Positions 6,949 through 15,019 of a stretch of 32,362 nucleotides of DNA are shown here, piece by piece. The notes below the pieces were generated by a model. It was not told where the DNA came from, did not search any database, and saw nothing but the letters and a program-made list of their open reading frames with translations. Position 1 is the first letter of the stretch. Each line of letters starts with the position of its first letter. The position numbers and the translations under genes are program-made. This stretch comes from Pseudomonadota bacterium (GTDB lineage: Bacteria > Pseudomonadota > Alphaproteobacteria > SHVP01): positions 1 through 32,362 of the forward strand of contig JADFIH010000010.1 of the NCBI GenBank assembly GCA_022566715.1, read 5' to 3'.

Positions 6949-6976
6949 TGGCACTCGTGGGAGGAGAGTGCCAATA
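6946..6976 (+). promoter_or_regulatory. CIRCE-like HrcA operator upstream of rpoH
   Basis: TATTGGCACTC (6946-6956), a 9-base spacer, then GAGTGCCAATA (6966-6976) form a perfect 11-bp inverted repeat. The core fits the CIRCE consensus TTAGCACTC-N9-GAGTGCTAA in spacing and sequence, except for one symmetric change per arm (A to G and T to C) that preserves dyad symmetry. CIRCE is the binding site of the HrcA heat-shock repressor. It lies 27 bases upstream of the rpoH ATG. A GTG at 6968, which the ORF track uses as the rpoH start, lies inside this element. That argues for the downstream ATG. Confidence 0.82.
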
Positions 6977-7003
6977 TCCTCGACACTAACACTGAGAGAT
7001 TCC

Positions 7004-7882
7004 ATGGCGCGCACATCGATACCAACAATTTCCGAAGGGGGCCTGTCCCGCTACCTGCAGGAGATCCGCAAGTTCCCGATGCTGGAACCGGAGCAGGAGT
7101 ACATGCTCGCCAAGCGTTGGCGCGAGCATAACGACACCGAGGCCGCCCACACCCTGGTCACCAGCCACCTGCGGCTCGTCGCGAAGATCGCCACGGGCTA
7201 CCGCGGCTATGGTCTGCCGCTGAGCGAGCTCATCTCCGAAGGCAACGTCGGCATGATGCAGGCGGTCAAGCGCTTCGACCCGGAGCGCGGCTTTCGTCTG
7301 GCGACTTACGCGATGTGGTGGATCCGCGCGTCGATCCAGGAGTACATCCTGCATTCCTGGTCCCTCGTGAAGATGGGCACCACGGCCGCGCAGAAGAAGT
7401 TGTTCTTCAACCTGCGTAAGCTCAAGGGGAAGATACACGCCATCGAGGAAGGCGACCTTCACCCCGACCACGTGACCACGATCGCCACGACGCTCAATGT
7501 TTCGGAGACCGACGTCATCAACATGAACCGCCGGCTCGCCGCGGGGGATCACTCCCTCAACGCGCCGATGCGGGTCGATGGCGACGGCGAGTGGATCGAC
7601 TGGCTGGTCGACGACTCCCCGAACCAGGAGACCACCCTGGCCGAGTCGGAGGAACTGCAAGGACGCCGCGCGCTTCTAGCGGACGCCATGAAGGGCCTCA
7701 ACGACCGCGAACGCCATATCCTGACCGAACGGCGCCTCAAGGAAGAGCCCTCGACCCTCGAGGACCTGAGCAAGGAATACGATATCAGCCGCGAACGCGT
7801 GCGGCAGATCGAGGTCCGCGCCTTCGAGAAACTCCAGAAAGCCATGAGAAACTCGGCGTTGGAAAAGCGGCTCAGTTCCTAG
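7004..7882 (+). CDS. rpoH: RNA polymerase heat-shock sigma factor RpoH (sigma-32)
   Basis: Directs RNA polymerase to heat-shock promoters. I chose ATG 7004 (MARTSIPTISEGGLSRYLQE), giving 292 residues. It follows a GAGAG about 4 bases upstream, and the track's GTG 6968 lies in an operator. Region 2 is seen in LRLVAKIATGYRGYGLPLSE and RFDPERGFRLATYAMWWIRA (2.3-2.4). The RpoH box is QKKLFFNLRKLK, diagnostic of heat-shock sigmas. Region 4.2 is EYDISRERVRQIEVRAFEKL. It follows rluD by 124 bases that hold the CIRCE-like operator, suggesting HrcA control. FtsH, the protease that degrades RpoH in studied bacteria, is encoded elsewhere in this window. Confidence 0.97.
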   Translation: MARTSIPTISEGGLSRYLQEIRKFPMLEPEQEYMLAKRWREHNDTEAAHTLVTSHLRLVAKIATGYRGYGLPLSELISEGNVGMMQAVKRFDPERGFRLATYAMWWIRASIQEYILHSWSLVKMGTTAAQKKLFFNLRKLKGKIHAIEEGDLHPDHVTTIATTLNVSETDVINMNRRLAAGDHSLNAPMRVDGDGEWIDWLVDDSPNQETTLAESEELQGRRALLADAMKGLNDRERHILTERRLKEEPSTLEDLSKEYDISRERVRQIEVRAFEKLQKAMRNSALEKRLSS

Positions 7883-8068
7883 GGCGTTTCCGGTTCGTCT
7901 GGAGTCGCTCAAGGCTGCTGGAATCGCCAAAGGCCGCGTGGCGGCCCGCCGGTTATCCGGCGCGCCCGCGCAGGCGCGGCCATCCTTAATTCATCCGAGA
8001 TGGGCTGGTCCGCTGCCGTGAGCGATAAAATCTAGAGTGGTTCCGGCCAAGCCGGAACGACTCTAGAT
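7879..8068 (+). repeat. Dispersed 3' repeat family, copy A (after rpoH)
   Basis: From the last bases of rpoH (TCCTAG) to 8068 the sequence aligns along its length with the reverse complement of 18157-18328. The best block is GGCGGCCCGCCGGTTATCCG and the following GC-rich palindromes. A variable part lies around 7980-8010. The unit ends with a hairpin (8030-8047 pairing with 8051-8068, one mismatch, loop CAA). Both copies start at the stop codon of the preceding gene and point away from it. The function is not known. It may act as an RNA 3' end or as a terminator-like element. Confidence 0.85.
8030..8068 (+). repeat. 18-bp-arm hairpin closing repeat copy A
   Basis: ATCTAGAGTGGTTCCGGC, loop CAA, then GCCGGAACGACTCTAGAT. 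One mismatch in 18 pairs. No U-tract follows, so it is not a classic intrinsic terminator by itself. Confidence 0.85.
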
Positions 8069-8095
8069 CGGACCAAAATTCAAAGAGACGGCCGG

Positions 8096-8130
8096 CCGGC
8101 CCCACCTTTTACCTGGGGCCGGTCTTTTTC
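8096..8130 (+). terminator. Rho-independent terminator after rpoH (plus strand)
   Basis: The stem CCGGCCCCA (8096-8104) pairs perfectly with TGGGGCCGG (8114-8122) over a 9-base loop, followed by TCTTTTTCTT. This is a strong intrinsic terminator for plus-strand transcripts, 215 bases past the rpoH stop. In the minus direction the hairpin is followed by GTCTCTTTGAATTTT, so it may weakly serve the converging membrane-protein gene too. Confidence 0.85.
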
Positions 8131-8160
8131 TTGCGATCCGCCGCCGGGCACTGTTGCAGG

Positions 8161-8718
8161 CTATGGCCCGGGCTTTGCCCCGGGCGCTGGCCCAGGCTGT
8201 GGCTCAGGCTTGGGCGACGACTTTTTGGGCTCCGTCTCGCCCTGGACGCCGCTGCCCCATTCCGTGATCAGCTCCTTCTGCTGGACCTTCAACTTGTGGA
8301 CCCGTTGCTGGGCGGCGCGTTCCATCACCGAAATGGCGGCATTCGGCAGAACGCTTTGCAACATGACGGCGATTCCCGCCGCGCCCAGCATCAGCATCCA
8401 GGGTAGTGGCTCCCCCAGAAGCTGCATCGCATTGTTGAGGTTATGTCCGCGGCTAAACAGCATGGCCAACACCGGCAGGACGCCGGCAAAGTTCAGCATG
8501 GCGACCGCCAGCGCACCGCGCTTCTGGTCCGGCGTGGCCGGCAGGGCGCGCGCCAGCACGGTCGGGATCATGCCGGCCGCAATGATGATAAAGCTCGGCA
8601 GCGCGAAGATCAGTACGAGCAATCCGAACATGAGCCCGCCAACCATGAACGGCGCCTGCGCCGAGGCGCGGGCGGCGCGGGGGTTGGGTGCGCCGCCGGG
8701 GTTTGCCGAGTCGCTCAT
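8161..8718 (-). CDS. Hypothetical membrane protein, partner of the pseudokinase
   Basis: 185 residues. After a short polar N-terminus there are three or four hydrophobic segments: MVGGLMFGLLVLIFALPSFI continuing into IIAAGMIPTVLA, then VAMLNFAGVLPVLAMLF, then MLMLGAAGIAVMLQSVLP. The cytoplasmic tail has a helical stretch (MERAAQQRVHKLKVQQKELI) and ends in a Pro/Lys-rich low-complexity segment. I do not recognise a named family. The start overlaps the stop of the upstream pseudokinase gene as TGATG, so the two are almost certainly translated together. The shared operon and the tail-anchored kinase suggest a membrane complex, which is inference. Confidence 0.7.
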   Translation of the reverse strand: MSDSANPGGAPNPRAARASAQAPFMVGGLMFGLLVLIFALPSFIIIAAGMIPTVLARALPATPDQKRGALAVAMLNFAGVLPVLAMLFSRGHNLNNAMQLLGEPLPWMLMLGAAGIAVMLQSVLPNAAISVMERAAQQRVHKLKVQQKELITEWGSGVQGETEPKKSSPKPEPQPGPAPGAKPGP

Positions 8719-10778
8719 CAGGGCGACACTCCAATGATTAGAAGAGCGGCCGACATCAGAAGCATGATGAACGAGATCAATCTTGCCGCCTTGGCGCCCA
8801 TGGCGCGGCCCATGTCGACGACCTTTCGGCTGCCGGAGGCGAGTTCGCCGATCTCGACCCGATTGTCCGCGAACTTCGTCTTGGCGGCCCCGAACTGGGT
8901 CTCATCGGAGGAATCACTCCGGAGCGAGTTCACGAGCTCCAGGAGCAAGGTGATATCGCCCTTCTGCTGAGCCACGGCGATGCGCGCCCTGGCATAGTCG
9001 CGCCGGGTCCGGCTGTGGAAACCCGCCACGAAAGGTTCCAACTGGACCCCGAGCCAGCGCGTGAGGTTCTTCATGTTGGGCATATCGAGCCGGGCTTGCA
9101 ACATGGCGAACAATTCCAGGGACAGCATCGCCTTGTCCTGGTTCGCCGTATTCGAGAACGTCATCATCATTTTGTCCGACTGCTGGAGGTAGGTGCCGAT
9201 GAAGGCGGCGATGTGACGGTCCAGCAGGTCGGTGGATTTGTCCGCGGTCGCCGCGGCGTCGTCGAGCGCCGTGAGGAGCCTCGGCAATTCCGACACCCAG
9301 TACTTGGCGACAAAGGGGCTCAGGCAAGGATATCCGGCGTTCAATTCATAGAGGCAGCGCTCGGGACCGAATCCCAATGCCTTGCTAGAGCCCACGACCA
9401 GCAACCGGGAGAAAATACCGGTCGAGGAGCTAAGATCGCTATTGACCTCGCGGCGTTGTTTTATCCATTCCTTGGGCGCTTCGCTGGCGAGCAACCTCAT
9501 GATGGAGGTCTTGAGATTTTGGTCCTTTTTGGTGAAAGCAGTGGCGAGGACCGGCCCGAAGCCGTCGATGGCAATCGACACCTCATCGCGGCGCAAGGGC
9601 CCCATCGGGTCAAGCAGGATCGTGCCGATCGTTACCGGATCGATCTTCCCGGGCAAGGTCGGCCCGTCCCGCTTTCCCTGCGGCTGGGTCCCAAGCATCT
9701 CGATCAGCGTGTCGCCCAGCCTCGGCCGCTGCAAGCCAACGCGCAACCAGTCCAGGAACTCCTCGCTGGCGATCGCCTTTGCCGCCTCCTTAGGGTGACG
9801 CGCAAAAGCGGCGGCAAGCGCGAGATCGTAAGTGTGATCGCGCGACTCGAACGCGAAGGGACGAATGGCCCGTTGCGACAGCACGGCGCGTTTTGTTGCA
9901 AAGCGGCGTCCGCGCAACCAGGCGTCAATCTCGTCAAGTCCCCAGCGCTCGGATATGTCGTCGCACATCAGCCCGCGCAACAGATCCAGGATGGTCGCCG
10001 CGGCCTTGAAACTGCCGGCCAGGGCCGTGAACGAGCTTTGCGTCAGCCGCTCGTCCATGAGTTCGACCGGGTCTCGTCCTTCACCCGGAACCGATCCCGA
10101 TAGCATTGAGAGCAGGGTAACCCCCAGAGCATAGGTGTCGTGCAGCATTGTGCCGATGCCGCGGCCGTCAGGCATCGCCTGCGCGCTTTCAATGGGTTCG
10201 AACGCCGACGGCTGGCGCGAGCCCGCCGGCGAGGTAATGAACTCGCCCAAGAGGAGTGTTTCCTGCTTGGCGTCGGTGAAGAACACATTGTCCGGCCGAA
10301 TGGCGCGGTGGGTCACCCCGGCTGCCTCCAACTCACGCAGCGCCACCACGAACTGTGTCAGATATTCTTGGCCGACCGTGCGCTCGTCGAACGGCTTGCC
10401 ACGCTCGGCCACGGCCTCGGCGGCCGACACGCCCTTGGGCTTCTCGAGAACGACGGCGAAAAGCAATTCGTCCGAGCCCGGCACGGGGATGAGACCGTCC
10501 GTGACGACGGAGAGAAGATTTCTGGGCATTTTTCCTTTGAATGCGGCCAGGGGCTTGTTGCGGACCGGCACGCCGCACCGGCAGACATAGGCCATCATGG
10601 GCCGGCCTGGATCCTGCTGATCCAAGGTCGCGAACACGCGCGTATCGCCCGTTTCGAACTCGCGCAGGCGCGCGCCCAGATCGATCTCGATCCGGCCGCG
10701 CAGGAGCGCCGTGCCGCCGGGTGACGGCGGCGGAGACGGTTCCTGCTCAGGCGATTGCTCTGCTTCCGCCACACTCAT
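8718..10778 (-). CDS. Tail-anchored protein kinase-like protein with degenerate catalytic motifs
   Basis: 686 residues from ATG 10778 (MSVAEAEQSPEQ). The track's GTG is two codons earlier. Residues ~30-290 look like a protein kinase fold. The catalytic loop reads THRAIRPDNVFF where active kinases have HRDLKPxN, so the base Asp is Ala and Lys is Arg while the Asn is kept. The magnesium loop reads LLLGEFITSP instead of DFG. YALGVTLLSMLSGSVP matches the kinase F-helix block. I see no clear VAIK lysine. A long alpha-helical region follows (about 330-650). A C-terminal hydrophobic helix (LISFIMLLMSAALLIIG) suggests tail anchoring in the inner membrane. The likely role is pseudokinase scaffold or sensor. 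A divergent active kinase is possible. It is coupled to the membrane gene downstream. Confidence 0.75.
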   Translation of the reverse strand: MSVAEAEQSPEQEPSPPPSPGGTALLRGRIEIDLGARLREFETGDTRVFATLDQQDPGRPMMAYVCRCGVPVRNKPLAAFKGKMPRNLLSVVTDGLIPVPGSDELLFAVVLEKPKGVSAAEAVAERGKPFDERTVGQEYLTQFVVALRELEAAGVTHRAIRPDNVFFTDAKQETLLLGEFITSPAGSRQPSAFEPIESAQAMPDGRGIGTMLHDTYALGVTLLSMLSGSVPGEGRDPVELMDERLTQSSFTALAGSFKAAATILDLLRGLMCDDISERWGLDEIDAWLRGRRFATKRAVLSQRAIRPFAFESRDHTYDLALAAAFARHPKEAAKAIASEEFLDWLRVGLQRPRLGDTLIEMLGTQPQGKRDGPTLPGKIDPVTIGTILLDPMGPLRRDEVSIAIDGFGPVLATAFTKKDQNLKTSIMRLLASEAPKEWIKQRREVNSDLSSSTGIFSRLLVVGSSKALGFGPERCLYELNAGYPCLSPFVAKYWVSELPRLLTALDDAAATADKSTDLLDRHIAAFIGTYLQQSDKMMMTFSNTANQDKAMLSLELFAMLQARLDMPNMKNLTRWLGVQLEPFVAGFHSRTRRDYARARIAVAQQKGDITLLLELVNSLRSDSSDETQFGAAKTKFADNRVEIGELASGSRKVVDMGRAMGAKAARLISFIMLLMSAALLIIGVSP

Positions 10779-10789
10779 GCGCACACCCC

Positions 10790-10863
10790 GGCCAGCCCAG
10801 GGTTGGGCCAGTCAACCTTAGATCACAACAGATTTGGGTTAAGGTTTTGTTAGGACACGCGGC
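10790..10863 (-). repeat. 74-bp direct repeat, copy 1 (5' of the pseudokinase gene)
   Basis: Matches 12361-12434 at 68 of 74 positions without gaps. All six differences are transitions. It lies 12 bases upstream of the pseudokinase ATG, so it must hold or overlap that gene's leader and perhaps its promoter. On the minus strand the shared core reads ACAAAACCTTAA then TTGTGATC. I do not recognise a known operator in it. Confidence 0.92.
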
Positions 10864-10883
10864 GCCGGAGGGCGGAATCGGCC

Positions 10884-12290
10884 CTATGCGGCGCGGGAGG
10901 GCGGTGCGGCAACCTCGGACTTGAAGTCCTCGAACTTGCCGCTTCGGGTTCTTTCGAGGTCCTCGTGATAGGTGAACTCAATGCCGAAGGGGTAGCGAAG
11001 CCTATCCTGGAGAAGACCGCGCAGGGCATCCTCTTCGCCATCGGTCAAGGGAACGCGGCTCACCAGCCGAACTTCCAGGTTCTCGAGCGTTTTCTGGATG
11101 ACTTGATAACGCTCGACGGATTCGACGGTGTGGAAGATTCGGTCCAGCACTGGCCAGACCGTGTTTCCGCCGGGCAACCGCAGCATATTCCGCACCCGGC
11201 CAAAAACCTGTTTGATGACCGGCAGGCCGCGCCCGCAAGGACATGGGGGCCCCACTTCCGCGAGGTCCCCGACATCGTATCGGATCAAGGGGGTCGCCAC
11301 ATTGTGCAGGGGCGTCACGACGACGCGGCCGGTCTGACCCGGCTCACAAGGCCGGTCCTCGCCGTCCAGTATCTCGACATAGGCGATTTCACTCTGAATA
11401 TGATAGTGCTCGAACTCCGGACACTGAAGGGCGAGGTAGCCGATCTCCGCGGCGGTATACATGTCGGTGATCGTCAGGCCCCAGGCCTCCCGCACCGCGG
11501 CCCGAATCCCCGGCGTCACCACCTCGCTAACGGTGTCGACACTCTTCAAATTTTCGAACGTGATCCCTTCTCGAACGCAGTACCTTGCGATCTCGCGCAG
11601 GTTGGAGGGAAACGTGAGCAGCACGCTCGGGTTCTTACGCCTGAGCCACTTCACTTGATCCGCGATCGGCGTGTGAATGTGAAGCAACGCGGCCTTCCCG
11701 GTGGGAAAGACCATATTGCCGCTCCAGCGGTCCCAATTCTTTCCGTTCGGGTATTTCGCTTTGTCGGCATTGCCCGCGCCGAGAACCGTCTCCGCGTCCC
11801 GTATGGCGCAGTAGACCCCGGAGAAGTCTCGCCGATGCCATAGGTGGTGGCGCAGCCTCGCCGCGTTGAAAAAATTGTCGCATAGCCCGGTCTTGACGAC
11901 CTTCACCGGCGTGCCCGTCGATCCGGAGGTGCGGATGACAAATGTTTGCCCGTGGTCATCCGGAACCGGCTCGTGCGTCAGTCCATCTCCCGCGTCCTGG
12001 ATATCGCGCCGGGTCAGTATGGGTATCCGCCCCCAAAGATCATCCGTGACTTTTTTCCCGGGGTTGAACCCCGCCGATTTCAACCGCTTGCGGTAAAAGG
12101 AAATCCTTCGATAAGCGTAGTCCAGGAGCTGACGAAGTTGGCTGAATTGATGCCGCTTCAGGTCTTCCGGCGGCCACCACTGGCTCTGCTCGAACTGATA
12201 TTGCAGCGCGAGCCGCATTGCATCGTGGGCGTCCGGAATCGCCGGCCACGCAAGGTGAGACCTTTTCGGTTGAACGAGATTTGGCGCCAT
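10884..12290 (-). CDS. PaaK/CapK-like AMP-forming ligase
   Basis: 468 residues of the phenylacetate-CoA ligase-like (COG1541) adenylate-forming superfamily. These enzymes activate a carboxylate with ATP, then usually form a CoA thioester. Landmarks are FVIRTSGSTGTPVKVV (P-loop-like motif, about 115-130), DMYTAAEIGYLALQC, TPLIRYDVGD (the Asp that binds ribose) and a C-terminal RTRSGKFEDF lysine segment. The substrate is not visible. It is not in a phenylacetate operon, so capsule- or siderophore-type CapK homologues are equally likely. It sits alone between purA and the pseudokinase gene and is bracketed by the 74-bp repeats. The start is ATG 12290, with GGAAGACA about 13 bases upstream. Confidence 0.85.
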   Translation of the reverse strand: MAPNLVQPKRSHLAWPAIPDAHDAMRLALQYQFEQSQWWPPEDLKRHQFSQLRQLLDYAYRRISFYRKRLKSAGFNPGKKVTDDLWGRIPILTRRDIQDAGDGLTHEPVPDDHGQTFVIRTSGSTGTPVKVVKTGLCDNFFNAARLRHHLWHRRDFSGVYCAIRDAETVLGAGNADKAKYPNGKNWDRWSGNMVFPTGKAALLHIHTPIADQVKWLRRKNPSVLLTFPSNLREIARYCVREGITFENLKSVDTVSEVVTPGIRAAVREAWGLTITDMYTAAEIGYLALQCPEFEHYHIQSEIAYVEILDGEDRPCEPGQTGRVVVTPLHNVATPLIRYDVGDLAEVGPPCPCGRGLPVIKQVFGRVRNMLRLPGGNTVWPVLDRIFHTVESVERYQVIQKTLENLEVRLVSRVPLTDGEEDALRGLLQDRLRYPFGIEFTYHEDLERTRSGKFEDFKSEVAAPPSRAA

Positions 12291-12360
12291 GGTTGCCGCC
12301 CATGTCTTCCGGAATTCGACGCGGCGTATCCAGCAAGCGCGGTAGGTCCGCCCGCCCCCA

Positions 12361-12434
12361 GGCCGGCCCAGGGTTGGGCCAGTCGACCTTGGATCACAAC
12401 AGGTTTGGATTAAGGTTTTGCTAGGACACGCGGC
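12361..12434 (-). repeat. 74-bp direct repeat, copy 2 (5' of the PaaK-like gene)
   Basis: Partner of 10790-10863 in the same orientation, 92 percent identical by hand alignment. It lies 71 bases upstream of the PaaK-like ATG and 26 bases past the purA stop. Confidence 0.92.
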
Positions 12435-12462
12435 CCGGGTTCTGAGTGGGGCCGCGGGAGCC

Positions 12463-13755
<1,293 letters not shown>

Positions 13756-13823
13756 TTATGTATCCGTATCCCGGCGGTGTCCGTATCCCGGCCGCGGCCG
13801 CGAGCGAGAGCCGCCCGCCGTGG

Positions 13824-14963
13824 TTAAGAAAGTTCCCGCGGCTTTCCGTCGCGCAGGACGTGCGTGCAGTTGAGCCGTTCCGCTTCGGCGCCGTCATCAT
13901 CCGTGGCCGACAGGCCCGCGACCGTGCGCCATCCGTCGGCCCGTAACTCGTGGCCCGCCTCGGGCGGGGCGCCGAAGGGAAGAAAGACGCTCTCGCCGGA
14001 CGCGGCCTCGGGCACGGCGCGCAGCAGCGTGTCGAGATAGATCGTCACGCCCACCGCCGGCTCGCCGTTCTCGAGGCGGTAGCGGCCGCCGCGGCCAAGC
14101 TCGCCGCGGACCCCGCGCGAAAAGATCGTGAAGCTCGTGCCGGTCTGGTACTCGAACCCACGGAACTCGCCGGGATCGACGGTTAGCGTCAGATGACCGG
14201 CCCGCGACTCGAGATGGACGAGGAGATCGCCGAGATCGTTGCGCAACTGGGCCGCCTCGCCCTCGAGGTCGAGTTCCCGCAAACGCGCCCGCGCCGTGTC
14301 GGCCGGTCCCGCGGCACGCAGGATCGTCTTCAAGACGCTACCCGCGGGCTCGCCAAAGCGAAGCAGCGCGGTTGCATCCTTGCGGTCGAGCAAGTCCCGG
14401 GCGATCTCGGCATCCTCGGCGTCAAGGCCCAGGCCGCGGCACACCGCCGGTACAAAGGTCGGCAGCGCCAGGTCGAGCGAAAGGGTCTTGACGCCCACGA
14501 GTTGAAGCGCCTCCGCCACTACCGTGATGACCTCGGCATCGCCCTCCAGGCTGTAGCCGCCGATCAGCTCGAAACCGGCCTGGACGAACTGCCGTTCCGG
14601 GCGCAACTGCGTGCCGTGGACGTGCAGAACCTCGCCCGCGTAGCTCAGGCGCAAAGGCCGCGGCGCGGCCGCGAGGCGCGTTGCCGCGATGCGGGCCACT
14701 TGCCCGGTCATGTCGGGCCGCACGCCCATCATGCGATGGGACTGTGGGTCCATCAGTCGGAAGGTTTGCGCCGTGAGCGCCGCGCCAGGGCCGCTCAACA
14801 GGCTGTCTTCGAATTCGACCAGCGGCGGCTTGACGCGCTCGTAGCCATAGCCCGCGAAGACGGCCAACAGCCGTTCGATCACGGCGGCCTCGAACCCGGC
14901 GCGGGGCGGGAGTTCGTCGCCGAGCCCCGCGGGCAACAGCGCTTTCGCTGCCTTTATTTCCAT
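13824..14963 (-). CDS. hisZ: ATP phosphoribosyltransferase regulatory subunit
   Basis: A histidyl-tRNA synthetase-like paralogue that forms a hetero-octamer with short-form HisG and is needed for the first step of histidine synthesis. 379 residues, the usual length. The class II fold is visible in LLPAGLGDELPP, RLMDPQSHRMMGVRPDMTGQVARIAATRL (motif 2-like) and GRGGRYRLENGEPAVGVTIYLD (motif 3-like). The tRNA-binding C-terminal domain of HisS is missing, as expected. hisG is not in the window. It sits between serA and purA with gaps of 56 and 68 bases, consistent with one transcript. Confidence 0.93.
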   Translation of the reverse strand: MEIKAAKALLPAGLGDELPPRAGFEAAVIERLLAVFAGYGYERVKPPLVEFEDSLLSGPGAALTAQTFRLMDPQSHRMMGVRPDMTGQVARIAATRLAAAPRPLRLSYAGEVLHVHGTQLRPERQFVQAGFELIGGYSLEGDAEVITVVAEALQLVGVKTLSLDLALPTFVPAVCRGLGLDAEDAEIARDLLDRKDATALLRFGEPAGSVLKTILRAAGPADTARARLRELDLEGEAAQLRNDLGDLLVHLESRAGHLTLTVDPGEFRGFEYQTGTSFTIFSRGVRGELGRGGRYRLENGEPAVGVTIYLDTLLRAVPEAASGESVFLPFGAPPEAGHELRADGWRTVAGLSATDDDGAEAERLNCTHVLRDGKPRELS

Positions 14964-15019
14964 GGCGGACGGAGTTTAGCCGCTGCCGGCGGGCTTGTCC
15001 CCACCGCGCCGGGGCCGCT

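Noticed and set aside
6968-7003. GTG start for rpoH proposed by the ORF track
   Set aside because: The GTG lies in the right half of the CIRCE-like dyad. RpoH proteins typically begin just before EGGLSRYLQEIR, which fits ATG 7004.
9015-10103. Plus-strand ORF of 362 residues opposite the pseudokinase
   Set aside because: Arg/His/Gln-rich antisense shadow of a real gene in high-GC DNA, with no recognisable motif.
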